A model generated the notes under the pieces. That model was not told the origin of the DNA. It did no database searches and saw only the letters and a list, made by a program, of their open reading frames with translations. DNA of 64,000 nt, from positions 248,001-312,000 of the forward strand of contig CAVPBN010000050.1 in the NCBI GenBank assembly GCA_963701815.1, given 5' to 3'. Below are positions 1 through 9,148 of the stretch, one piece after another; the stretch's first letter is position 1, and each line of letters starts with the position of its first letter. Made by a program: the position numbers and the translations under genes. The DNA comes from AP-15 sp963701815. GTDB taxonomy: Bacteria > Pseudomonadota > Alphaproteobacteria > ATCC43930 > CGMCC-115725.

Positions 1-913
1 CGATTACGTTCGGAAAGCCTTCGCCATAGGCCGAGGACAGCGCCACGATATCGAGGGCGGGGTAGATCCGCCCGATATCGGAGCGGTCGCCCAGCAGCCG
101 CAGCTTTCCCTCCAGATCGAGCCCGGCGATCGCCTCGGCGACGGCGGGGTTCGTCATCGTCACGCCCGGCCCGATCAGAACAAACACCAGGTCGGGCCGC
201 TGTGCCGCGAGTCGCGCCGCGGCCGCCAGAAAGGTCCTGTGGTCCTTCATCGGATGGTACCGCGCCGGCAATCCGATCGCGACCGCCGTCCGGTCGATCC
301 CGAGTTCTGCCCGCACCGCCTCCCGGGCCGGTCCGTCCGGCCGCAATGCCCGCGTGTCGAAACCGTTGGCGATCCGCACCCAGCGGCGCGCGCGGTAGCC
401 GAGCTGCTCGTGAAAGCGCTTCCCGGCTGCCGAGTTGACGATGACGGCGTCGGGCACGGCGGAGAACCAGCTGGCGATCCGGCGGACAGAAGAGGCCTCG
501 ATCGTCTCGGTGCACCGCAAATTCCACAGCAGGTGCGGCATATAGCCGAATTGCCGCGCGATCAGCCCCAGCACATCGGCGTGATAGAGCCAGGTCTGGA
601 CCAGCGGCGGGCGCAACTCGCGCAGGATGCGGCGAAGGCGGGCGACCCCGCGCGGATCGGCGCGGCCTCGCGCCATGCCGAGCGCTCGCACCTCGATCCC
701 GGCATCGGCGAGGGCCGGACCGATCGTCCCCTGGTCGGTCAGGCTGACCACGACCGGCCGCCACCGGTCGCGATCGCCGCTCAGCACCAGGCGCATCAGC
801 ATGCCCTCGGCGCCGCCGGTTTCGAGACCGGTGATCAGGTGCAGAATGGTGGGCAATTCGTTTTCGTGTGCGATACCGGCGCCGCGGGTGCGCGCCGAGC
901 CTGCCTTAGACAA
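1..913 (-). CDS. Glycosyltransferase family 4-like protein, 3' end outside window
   Basis: The minus-strand frame from about 913 to base 1 reads as a GT-B glycosyltransferase that moves a sugar from a nucleotide donor. Near the N-terminus is LHLITGLETGGAE, the usual first-strand motif and glycine loop; later come a VRIANGFD segment and LSSAYGEGFPNV, the donor-binding E-x-GFPN-V motif of GT4 enzymes. The product is cytosolic or membrane-peripheral, and the acceptor cannot be told. No ATG exists at the 5' end. In-frame TTG codons lie at 913, overlapping the stop of the upstream oxidoreductase, and at 856. The C-terminus is cut by the window edge. Confidence 0.75.
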   Translation of the reverse strand, partial: MSKAGSARTRGAGIAHENELPTILHLITGLETGGAEGMLMRLVLSGDRDRWRPVVVSLTDQGTIGPALADAGIEVRALGMARGRADPRGVARLRRILRELRPPLVQTWLYHADVLGLIARQFGYMPHLLWNLRCTETIEASSVRRIASWFSAVPDAVIVNSAAGKRFHEQLGYRARRWVRIANGFDTRALRPDGPAREAVRAELGIDRTAVAIGLPARYHPMKDHRTFLAAAARLAAQRPDLVFVLIGPGVTMTNPAVAEAIAGLDLEGKLRLLGDRSDIGRIYPALDIVALSSAYGEGFPNVI

Positions 914-1977
914 AGGCGCGGCGGATTTTGCCCCAGTCTTCGATCGCGTGCTCCTGGCCGGGGATGATCTGGATCGCGATTTCGCGGTAGCCGGCATCGG
1001 CGAGCGCTTCGATCCGCTGTCTGATCTCCTTTTCGGTGGCGGTAAAGGTCGTCAGGCGGATCAGTTCGGCGGTCACGAACCGGCGCTCCTCGGGCTTGAC
1101 GAACATCAGGTGGCCGCGGTGGTTTTCGAGGTAGTGCGCGCCCTGCGGCCGGAAATGGCGCGCCAGCTCGACATAGCCGGCGACGGCGTCGGCGACCGCC
1201 GGCGGGACCGGATAGCTGTTCGGCAAGCCGGCCAAGGCCTGGTCGGCGGCGCGATGCAGCAGCATCGCCGCGCGCGGGCCGGCCTGGGCGATCGCCCGCG
1301 GCGAGTTGGCGGGCTCGCCCTCCTCGAGGATTGCGCCCCCGGTCAACACCACCGAGTTCGAACGGTTCGGCGCCATGTCCGGCGGCCTCGCGCCGCGCCT
1401 CGATCTCGCGCAGCGCGGCGACGGCGGCCTCGACCTCCCCGGCGGTGTTGATCCAGCCGGCGCCGAGCCTGGCCGTCAGCCCGCGGGCGCGCGGGCCGGA
1501 GGCGGCGACATAGAGCCCGATCGGGTCGCGCGTGTTGATCAGACCGAGTTCCGGGTTCAACAGGCGGATCAGGCGGGTCTTACCCTCGATTTCCGCTTCG
1601 ACCGTCTCGCCGCCGAGCAACGCCCGGACGACCCGGACATAGTCCTCCAGTTCCGCCAGCCTGATCGCGCCGAGCCCGATCGCGCGCCTTCCGGTAAACC
1701 CGGTGCCGACGCCGAAATCGATCCGCCCGGGCGCCAGCTTGTTCAGCGAGGCAAACGCATTCGCCGTCGTCGCGGCGGTGCGGTTCGACGGGATCAAAAC
1801 ACCGGTGCCGAGGCGGATACGGGTCGTCTGCATCGCCGTCGCCGCCATCGCGACAAACGGGTCGGCGCTCAGCATCTGCGTGTCGTAGAACCAGGCGCGA
1901 CTGAAACCCAGCTCCTCGGCCCGCCGCACCAATTGCCACGACGTCGCGTCGGTCGGAATGGCGATGGCGAATTTCAT
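906..1977 (-). CDS. Luciferase-like (LLM class) flavin-dependent oxidoreductase, one frameshift
   Basis: The protein begins MKFAIAIPTDATSWQLVRRA and continues with TRIRLGTGVLIPSNRTA and RIDFGVGTGFTGR, typical of the bacterial luciferase/F420-dependent monooxygenase TIM barrel. The first frame runs to about residue 205. The rest (TGGAILEEGEPANSPRA to the end at IRRAFV) is in the next frame, so a one-base shift lies near 1350-1360. Joined, the length of about 355 residues is normal for the family. The start at 1977 follows a purine-rich GGGGGA stretch. It reads divergently from selB and its stop overlaps the glycosyltransferase start. The substrate is unknown. Confidence 0.75.
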
Positions 1978-2071
1978 GGTTCCCCCAGCGGGCGGCATGC
2001 CCGGCGGCATGTATTGCCGGGCAGATCGGCGCAGAATACCATCGATCGCGGCGGAGGAGGACCGCCGCGCG

Positions 2072-4000
2072 ATGATCCTGGCGACGGCCGGTCATATCGA
2101 TCACGGCAAGACCGCGCTGGTCCGGGCATTGACCGGCGTCGACGCCGACCGCCTCCCCGAGGAAAAGCGGCGCGGGCTGACGATCGATCTCGGCTTTGCC
2201 TACGCAACGCTGCCCGACGGCGGCGAACTCGGCTTTGTCGACGTTCCCGGCCACGAGCGGTTTTTGCCCAATATGCTGGCTGGAGTGCTGTCGATCGATC
2301 GGGTGTTGCTGGTCGTCGCCGCCGATGACGGGCCGCGCCCGCAGACCCTCGAGCACCTCGACATTCTCGACCTGATCGGGGTCGCCGAGATCACCGGGGT
2401 CGTCACCAAGATCGATCGGGTGGAACCGCGGCGCGCCGAGACGGTGATCGGCGAGGTCCATGCCTTGCTCGCCGCCGCCGGGTTTGGCGACGCACCGGTT
2501 TTTCCGGTGTCGAGCCGCAGCGGCGACGGGCTCGCCGCCTTGACCGAATACCTGCAGCAGCAGGCCCGCATCGCCGAGCGCGACCGCTGCGCTGGAGCCG
2601 GCATCGGGTCTGTTCCGCCTGCCGGTCGACCGCGCCTTCACCTTGCCCGGGATCGGGCTGGTCGTGACCGGCACCGTCGCCGCCGGCGACCGCGACGATC
2701 GGCGACCGGTTGCTGATCAGCCCGCGCGGCAATGCCGTCAGGGTGCGCGGGCTGCATTCGCAGAACCGGCAGGTCGAAACCGCCGTCGCCGGCGAGCGCT
2801 GTGCCGTCAATATCGCCGGCTCCCTTCCCGCCGGCGGCGGACCCCGCCGCGGCGACTGGCTGGTTGCGCCGGAACGGCACGCGCCGACGAGGCGGCTCGA
2901 CCTGGACGCTGCGGATGTCGCGGCTGGCCGAGACGCCGTTGCGCGACGGGCTGCCGGTCCATCTCCATCTCGGGACCGAGGACGTTGTCGGCCGCGCCGC
3001 GGTGCTGAACGCCCGCGCGATCATGCCCGGCGAGACCGGTCTGGTGCAGATCGATCTCGATCAACCGGTCGCCGCGCTGCATGGCGACCGCGCCGTGCTG
3101 CGCGACCACGCGGCGCGGCATACGCTGGCCGGAGGGCGCGTCGTCGACCCGTTTGCGCCGCGCCGCGGACGGCGGCTGCCGGCCCGGCTCGCCGTGGTCG
3201 AAGCGGCCGCTGCGGCAGATCCGGCTGCCGCGCTCGACAATCTGCTGGAGGTCGAGGGCGTCGTCGATCTCGGGCATTTCGCATTGGTGCGAAACCTGAC
3301 GCCGGCCGAACTCGACGTCTTGGGCGCGGACCGGGAATTTTTGCGTGTCGGCCCGCGCCGCGCACCGGTTGCGATCACCGCGGCGCGCCTGGCGGCGCTG
3401 GGCGACGGCATCGTCGCGGCGCTCGGCCGCTGGCACCAGGCGCAGCCCGACACGCTCGGGCCGTCGCGTCCGGTGCTGCTGCGGGAGATGCGCGCCGCCG
3501 CACCGGAGGCGGCGCTCGATGCCGCGCTCGCCCGGCTTTTGGCCGATGGCCGGGTCGTCCGCGACGGCGCGCTGTGGCGCTTGCCCGAGCATCGGCCGCG
3601 CCTGACCGACGCCGATGAAAAACTCTGGCGGCGGGTCCGGCCGCTGCTGGCCGCGGCGGAACTGCGCCCGCCGCGGGTGCGCGAGATCGCCGGCGCTTTG
3701 GCGATCGAGCCGGTGGCGGCCGAGCGTTTTCTGGGCCGCGCCGAGCGTCTGGGACGGGTCGCCAAGGTCGCCGACAACCGATTCTTTCTGCCCGAGACCG
3801 TGACACGTCTCGCCGGGATCGCGCGCGAACTGGCCGAAACCTCGCCCGAGGGGACCTTTACCGCAGCGACGTTCAACGACCGTTCGGGGGTCGGCCGCAA
3901 TCTGACCATCCAAATCCTCGAATATCTTGATAGGATGGGGATGACCCGCCGGCAGGGCGATGCGCGGACGATCCCGGACGGCGCCGGGATGTTCGGCTGA
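2072..4000 (+). CDS. selB: Selenocysteine-specific translation elongation factor SelB, three frameshifts
   Basis: SelB is the GTPase that carries selenocysteinyl-tRNA to the ribosome at UGA codons marked by a SECIS hairpin. The N-terminus MILATAGHIDHGKTALVRAL holds the P-loop, followed by DVPGHERF (G3) and VVTKID (G4). The C-terminal half contains winged-helix repeats ending in a helix typical of SelB (FNDRSGVGRNLTIQILEYLD). The total of 643 codons is normal length. The frame is broken near 2585, 2695 and 2905, yet the sequence on each side stays well conserved, so assembly errors are likely. ATG at 2072 has GGAGGAGG upstream at 2053. tRNA-Sec follows 37 bases downstream. Confidence 0.88.
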
Positions 4001-4037
4001 GCCCGCGCCGGAGCACAGCGAGCGGCGAACCAGGCCT

Positions 4038-4132
4038 GGAAGAGTATCGTCCCCGGTGGGGCGCGCGGTCTTCAAAACCGTCGGAGGGCGCGAAGGCGTC
4101 CTCGGTAGGTTCGACTCCTGCCTCTTCCGCCA
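4038..4132 (+). tRNA. selC: tRNA-Sec (anticodon TCA), CCA encoded
   Basis: GGAAGAG at 4038 pairs with CTCTTCC at 4122-4128, followed by discriminator G and an encoded CCA. The anticodon arm CGGT-CTTCAAA-ACCG carries TCA at 4072-4074, which reads UGA. A long variable arm lies between about 4082 and 4106, giving about 95 nt in total, the hallmark of selenocysteine tRNA. Its position just after selB supports the call. The 3' terminus is repeated at 41209-41223. Confidence 0.93.
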
Positions 4133-4133
4133 T
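4119..4133 (+). repeat. Putative attL: tRNA-Sec 3' end, identical to 41209-41223
   Basis: TGCCTCTTCCGCCAT, the 3' end of the tRNA-Sec gene plus one base, occurs again exactly at 41209-41223 in the same orientation. tRNA 3' ends are the classic crossover sites of integrative elements, so this copy would be the left junction of a 37-kb island. Confidence 0.6.
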
Positions 4134-4351
4134 CCCCCATTTCTGGCCATCTCAGGGGGGCTCCCTGATCGCCGGCTTGTATCGCTGAACCGCTAGCCAA
4201 ACCGTTCTCCCAAATCGCACGTTCGCCGACGCCTGGCTGTGGCTGGCGCAACGCTACATGGCGGCGGTGGTTCCGGTCGCGGGGCCAGCGAATTCTCGGG
4301 AATTCCTGGCGCCCTCAAGGAGCAGCAGCTCGTAAGCGCAGGGGGCGCCGG

Positions 4352-5203
4352 TCAGGGACACACATCCTGGACTATATTTTGGATCAATAGAATGCCATCA
4401 CGGCTGCTTTTGCTGATGTCGAGTTGGCCCGGTATGTTGCCGCATACAGTGTTGTATAGCAGAAGGTTGTCGGTCGAACTCTTGCCAAAATGGATTCCGT
4501 AGTAATTGTTTTGCGATATATCGTTCTTGTCAATGATATTTCGTGTAGAGACGTCAAGGCTGACGCCGGTGTGGTCGTTGCGGTAAATAATATTGCCACC
4601 AACACCGTTATAGTTGCTGTCATCCAGTTCAATCCCATTTTGGCCATTGAACTCCAGGGCATTAAACAAAAACGCGTTGCCATCGGACTTGTCGAGATCG
4701 AAGCCATCTCGGTTGTTCCTGAACACACTGTTCCGAGTAAAGACGTTTTTATTGGATTGATTCTGGAGGTGGATGCCCTCTCCGCCGACATTATCATACA
4801 CTATGTTATTGTCGAACACGCTATCCGTAGTGCCGTCGAGAAGTACCCCGCGATCAAAGTTCGTGATCCAGCAATTTATAACCGTCGCGAGCTGGATTTT
4901 CTTTAACGTAAGGCCATCCCCGCTGCCATTACCAGTACCAATAATACTGTGCCCGGCGCAATTCAAGGTAGTATTGCTGGCAGTAAATGCGAACGCCTCA
5001 TGGTAATCCTTATCTAGGGTGGTATTTTTGTTGACATTAAACCCCCAAGATGAATTCGCTATGGTGAGTATAACGATCGTAGTCAGGATATGCCACAACA
5101 ACAGCTTCAGCTTGTTGCTGTGCCGCTTGGCGTCCGGCCGTGCTCCCGAACTGTCACCGTAGTGGAGCTTTGATTCGGGTGACGCGAGCGGCGGATAGAG
5201 CAT
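4352..5203 (-). CDS. Right-handed parallel beta-helix repeat protein (NosD-like), exported
   Basis: The 283-residue protein has a basic N-terminus and one hydrophobic segment at about residues 33-53 (LLLWHILTTIVILTIANSS), then tandem N/D/G-rich repeats such as DNNIVYDNVGGEGIHL, NSVFRNNRDGFDLDKS and NGQNGIELDDSNYN, which are rungs of a PbH1/NosD beta-helix. Such proteins bind or cut polysaccharides at the cell surface or in the periplasm. No catalytic residue can be assigned. The gene is visibly AT-richer than its neighbours, suggesting transfer. A GGGAGGGG ribosome site precedes ATG at 5203. Its promoter and leader are near-duplicates of those of the phosphoesterase at 5668-7173. Confidence 0.75.
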   Translation of the reverse strand: MLYPPLASPESKLHYGDSSGARPDAKRHSNKLKLLLWHILTTIVILTIANSSWGFNVNKNTTLDKDYHEAFAFTASNTTLNCAGHSIIGTGNGSGDGLTLKKIQLATVINCWITNFDRGVLLDGTTDSVFDNNIVYDNVGGEGIHLQNQSNKNVFTRNSVFRNNRDGFDLDKSDGNAFLFNALEFNGQNGIELDDSNYNGVGGNIIYRNDHTGVSLDVSTRNIIDKNDISQNNYYGIHFGKSSTDNLLLYNTVCGNIPGQLDISKSSRDGILLIQNIVQDVCP

Positions 5204-5250
5204 CGTTTCCCCTCCCGGTTCGGATTATTGGAACCGCATTTTGAAAGGTT

Positions 5251-5279
5251 CGTGTAACATTAACGTTGCGCTCTGTCAA
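5251..5279 (-). promoter_or_regulatory. Sigma-70-type promoter of the beta-helix gene
   Basis: On the minus strand TTGACA (5279-5274) and TACACG (5256-5251) are 17 bases apart and about 50 bases upstream of the ATG. The whole stretch from 5203 to about 5287 is closely similar to 7350-7433 ahead of the phosphoesterase. Confidence 0.6.
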
Positions 5280-5410
5280 GAACGCGCCGGGCGGAGGGGT
5301 CGGCCAATTGTGGACCTACAACGTTACGCGGATATCGACTCGCGGGCGAAATCCGTGCCGACGATCCCCAGTCGACGCGGTCTGGCGCAGCATAACGGTC
5401 GCGGCTGGCC

Positions 5411-5492
5411 CCGCTCGGTCAAGGAAACGGCGAAAAGTGTCTTTTCGCAGGCAACATCTGTCGCGCCAGGGCTATGCCGGAAAAAGAACTGA
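5411..5492 (+). pseudogene. Truncated copy of the 3' end of the membrane-protein gene at 41300-41575
   Basis: Reading SVKETAKSVFSQATSVA on the plus strand, this matches SVKETAKSLFSQATSAA, the C-terminus of the protein at 41300-41575, with nearly the same DNA. The last codons are shifted out of frame before a TGA. No upstream part of the gene is present. It lies about 1.3 kb inside the left end of the proposed island, while the intact gene lies about 80 bases beyond the right end. Confidence 0.65.
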
Positions 5493-5667
5493 CGATAGGC
5501 CGCGCAAACGTGGCGGAGCGCCGACCGGTTTTCGCCCGCTATGACGCGTCTTCCGTTCGCTGCCCACGCCGGTTACGCGTGAAGAGCTGGGGCGTCGGCG
5601 CAACAAGAACGGAGGGCGCGGCCGGTCGACCTTGCGCCGGACGTGCCTTGGTGGCGATACTCATCGG

Positions 5668-7173
5668 TTACGGGCTTCCGAGGCACTGTTGGGTCACTTG
5701 ATCACATTGTTCCCAGGTGGGCTTGGCGAGAGGCCGGTCGCACTTGATGGTCGGAGGCATATCCCTCCCCATTTTGTCCACGTCGCAATGTTGGAGCTCG
5801 TCGTCCACAGTGGCGGACTTACTGGCGCCGACGAGGGTAACGTCCATGTGAAGACCGTTGATTTCAACATAGACAAACCCGTGCCGGCTCCACGCCCTTG
5901 CACTCCACGATTGCGGCTCCGAAGGCTTGAGCGTCGGGGTGTAACTGCCGGCTCCACCGCCCCCCGATACGATAAACGGAATCCTTCGGTTGTTGCTGCA
6001 CTGAGCAGCCGAGACTTGCAGCAGGTGATCATGGCCCGAAAAGTACACATCGAGCCCCGCATCACACAGCCCCGGTATCGGATTCAGGCCCTCTGTGAAG
6101 CGGCGCTGGGCGCCGCCCACCAAAAATTGCCGAAGGCGCCAACCACAGTGCCAACCGCCGCCCTCATCGTGTTTATCAGCCCCGGGCTTGTCGACCTGAT
6201 CCGGCTGATCAACGGCGTATCTGCCCGGCACGGGGTCAGCAGAATTAACCGAGCAGCAATTCCCTATCCCTATACATTTTCCAAGTGTGTCGGCGCTGAC
6301 ATCGTAACGTCCGGCGGTCCCATGGTCTCCGTTGGAGACGAAGGGATGGTGACCGAAGGCGATTTTCCAGTTGGCCGAACTGTTTTTTAGTTCTTCAAAG
6401 GCCTCGTCGGCTTGTCTTTCGATAAATTCGGCAAAACGCACCTTCTCGACATGGAACTTTGGATCGCCAATAGTGGCGCCCGAATCAAGGATCTCCCACT
6501 CCTCAGCAACCATGGGGGTGGTATCGAGGGCCATCACGACAAAGTCGTTCTGTTGATCTTTTGTTATGGCGTAATCCGAACTTGTGGGCATGTCCCACGT
6601 CGAGCCGTCTGCGTTTTCCGACGTAAGACTACAGTCTCCGGTGGGATCATCTTCAGACAAGCGGTCGAATTGGAAGCTTCCTACATTCGGGTTAAATACG
6701 TCTCCTCCTCCCATTCCGTAGAAGTTTGTGCAGTTCTTATTTAAGTAGTCTCTGAGGCTTAGATTGTTCTTCGCGTCTTTCTCCGGACATTTTAAGGTAT
6801 TACATGTACATGCCGCGCTATAATCATGATTGCCGAGAACTGGGAAAAATGAAAGCTTGAGATCTTTATATATATCAAGAAATTTTGTCCTAAAATTTTG
6901 TTGGTCTAGAGTAAGGAACTTCTCCAGAGAGCAATACGTGCGAAGCCCGCGCGGGTAGAAATTGTCCCCAGCGAGAAGAACAAAGTCGATGGGGTGCCCC
7001 TTAGCCCTCCATGATTTTATGGCCTTCGCCACTCTGTCTTGATCGATCTTGCCGGTGCCGGTATCTCCTACTACAACGAAGCGCGTTTTAGCATGCAAGA
7101 CCGCCGAAGAAGCTATTGCGAGGGGCAAGCTCATGCCTACAAGTATGATTGCTTTTATAGTTGTCTTTTTCAT
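5668..7173 (-). CDS. Secreted metallophosphoesterase (purple acid phosphatase-like)
   Basis: A calcineurin-type phosphoesterase that uses two metal ions to hydrolyse phosphate esters outside the cytoplasm. From the chosen start the protein opens with a signal peptide (MKKTTIKAIILVGMSLPLAI, cleavage near VLHAK). It then shows VVGDTGTG, LLAGDNFYPRG, VLGNHDYSA, FGHHPF and FSGHDHL, the ordered metal-ligand motifs of the family. The length is about 500 residues. ATG 7173 follows GGGAGGTCCGTA. The frame also stays open to ATG 7350, which has its own GAGGGGGG site, so a 59-residue longer form is possible. The gene is AT-richer than its surroundings. Confidence 0.82.
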   Translation of the reverse strand: MKKTTIKAIILVGMSLPLAIASSAVLHAKTRFVVVGDTGTGKIDQDRVAKAIKSWRAKGHPIDFVLLAGDNFYPRGLRTYCSLEKFLTLDQQNFRTKFLDIYKDLKLSFFPVLGNHDYSAACTCNTLKCPEKDAKNNLSLRDYLNKNCTNFYGMGGGDVFNPNVGSFQFDRLSEDDPTGDCSLTSENADGSTWDMPTSSDYAITKDQQNDFVVMALDTTPMVAEEWEILDSGATIGDPKFHVEKVRFAEFIERQADEAFEELKNSSANWKIAFGHHPFVSNGDHGTAGRYDVSADTLGKCIGIGNCCSVNSADPVPGRYAVDQPDQVDKPGADKHDEGGGWHCGWRLRQFLVGGAQRRFTEGLNPIPGLCDAGLDVYFSGHDHLLQVSAAQCSNNRRIPFIVSGGGGAGSYTPTLKPSEPQSWSARAWSRHGFVYVEINGLHMDVTLVGASKSATVDDELQHCDVDKMGRDMPPTIKCDRPLAKPTWEQCDQVTQQCLGSP

Positions 7174-7397
7174 TACGGACCTCCCTGGTTCGGGCACCTT
7201 GCTCGAAAAAAAACGATCCTTTGACCGGCCTACTGCCAGATTTTCGGCAAAAATGCGGGCGGCTTTTGAAAGTGCGGATCTCCTAGTCGCGTCATATCCG
7301 TGGCGACACCGCCTTCGCCAATCCGGACTAAGCAGAGACGGATAATGCATCGTTCCCCCCTCGGTTCGGATTATTTAGAACCGCGTTATGAAAGGGT

Positions 7398-7426
7398 AGT
7401 GTAAGGTTAACGATTCTCTTTGTCAA
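7398..7426 (-). promoter_or_regulatory. Sigma-70-type promoter of the phosphoesterase gene
   Basis: TTGACA (7426-7421) and TACACT (7403-7398) on the minus strand are spaced by exactly 17 bases. It is the near-identical partner of the promoter at 5251-5279. The IS1380 element begins only about 30 bases upstream. Confidence 0.65.
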
Positions 7427-7554
7427 GAGCGCATAGGCGGCCCCTGATCCCCGAGTAAGGTTTCGTGATTTGGTCGAGTTTGGGGGGCAAGTCGTTGATT
7501 CTGGCTTTGTTCTGCGGCCGTGGCAGGTTTCACCCGTTGGGTGCGGGGGCAGGA

Positions 7555-8916
7555 ATGGCGGATCGGCTGGATTTTGAGATCGATACCGAGTTGGAGACCG
7601 GGCTGATCACCGGGAATGCCGGGGTGCCGGGATTGATCGAGGCCTTCCGCCAGACCGGCACGGCGGCGGTGATCGACCGCGAGGTCAAGCTGAAGCTGCG
7701 GAAGCGCGGCTTGGCGGCGTCGGAGATGGCGGAAAGCCTGTTGGCGCTGTGGGCGGCCGGTGGCGAGCGGGCGGAGGATCTCGATCAGTTCCGCCAGGAC
7801 AAGGCGCTGGCGCTGCTGTTGGGGTACGACCTGCCGGCAGCCCGGACAGCGCGCGATTTTCTGGCGCAATTCCACGCCGACGACTTGCCGTTGCTGCAGG
7901 AGGGCAAGGCGAGCGTGCCGGGAGAAAGCGCGCCGCTGTAAGGCCTTGCCAAGGCCAACCAGGAACTCGTCCTCGACCTGCAATGCCGCCGCCCGGTGAA
8001 GACCGCGACGATCGACGTCGATGCCACGGTGATCCCTTGCGACAAGCGCGCCGCCAAACGCGCTTACGACGGCCGTTGCGGCTATCAGCCGGTGCTGGCG
8101 TTGTGGGCAGAACAAGACGTGCTTCTCGCCGACGAGTTCCGCGACGGCAATGTCCCGGCCGGCTCGGGCAATCGCCGCGTGGTCGAGAAGGCGCTGGCGG
8201 CGCTGCCCGGCGGCGTCGAGAAGATTTACCTGCGCGCCGACAGCCATTACGCGGCGCCGCAAGTGTTCGATTGGTGCCGCGAGAACCGAGTGGATTGGGT
8301 GCTGGGCCCGGCCCCCAACGCGGCGCTCTGCCGCCATGTCACGATGCTGGAGGCGAGCACCGCCGCGCGGTTCAAGGCGGCGCCTGGGCGCGGCAAGGTG
8401 CGGCGCTTCGGGCAATTCTACGACGCCGCGCAGAGCTGGCGCCGGGTCGAGCGCATCATTGCCCGGGTCGAGGCCGAACCCGAGGGGAGCGATACCCGCT
8501 TCGTCGTCACCAACCTCGAAGGTGGTCGCGCCAAGCACCTCTACGAGCGGCTCTACTGCGCCCGCGGCCAGGCCGAGAACCACATCAAGGCGTGGAAGAA
8601 CCACCTCGCCCCCACGGGTCAAGCCCGTGGGCTGAAGGCCCACGACCGCACCTCCTGCCACATGGCCGAGGCCAACCAGTTCCGCCTATTCCTGCATTCC
8701 GGCGCCTATTGGCTCTTATGGTCGATGCGCCGGATCATGCCCAAATATTCGGCCTGGCGGGTCATGCAGTTCGACACCTTGCGCCTGCGCCTGATCAAAC
8801 TCGCTGCCCGCGTCGTCGAACTGAAAACCCAACTCAAAATCCATCTGCCGTCGAGCGCTCCTGATCAGGCGATCTTTGCCCTGCTCCTTGACCGCCTGCC
8901 ACGCCTCGTCACCTGA
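7555..8916 (+). pseudogene. IS1380-family transposase with an internal stop codon
   Basis: The protein would start MADRLDFEIDTELETGLITG and end LLLDRLPRLVT, matching IS1380 transposases throughout: IDVDATVIPCDKRAAKRAYDG, LRADSHYAAPQVFDWC, and FRLFLHSGAYWLL near the end. The frame is unchanged across a TAA at 7939-7941, so one nonsense mutation splits it into 7555-7941 and a part restarting at 7996. Around residue 355, between KNHLA and DRTSC, about eleven extra codons (PTGQARGLKAH) are present compared with what I recall of the family. They coincide with a perfect DNA hairpin at 8611-8631. Confidence 0.8.
8611..8631. repeat. Palindrome inserted in frame within the transposase
   Basis: CCCACGGG-TCAAG-CCCGTGGG is a perfect 8-bp stem with a 5-base loop, followed by a partial second stem ending GCCCAC at about 8644. 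Its shape is that of a REP-like palindromic repeat, and it keeps the transposase frame open. Confidence 0.55.
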
Positions 8917-9148
8917 CCGACGGGGCATGCCCCCGAACTCGCCTGCTCCTCTCAACCCCCAACGTCTACCCGGTCCCAACCGACAAATCCGCCGTGGCGG
9001 CATCGATCTCCCACGCCCGATCTCAACACTCACAACCAAAACGAGACCACTTTAATCAACGATCTATACATGTAATTTTCTCGTGCATTGATCGGGCTAG
9101 CTGTCTGGCCGGTACGCCGTCCGCAGCCTCGGAAACGGCACTTCTCTC

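Larger units (their letters stand above)
7459..9048 (+). mobile_element. IS1380-family insertion sequence, inactivated
   Basis: The element carries one transposase gene with a nonsense codon. Imperfect inverted ends can be matched: GGTTTCGTGATTTGGT at 7459 and, on the other strand, GGTCTCGTTTTGGTT reading in from 9048. Boundaries are estimates and I cannot see a convincing target-site duplication. Confidence 0.6.

Noticed and set aside
239..967. Long plus-strand frame opposite the glycosyltransferase
   Set aside because: It is the antisense shadow of the glycosyltransferase, which has recognisable motifs. The shadow is Arg/Pro/His-rich with no family resemblance.
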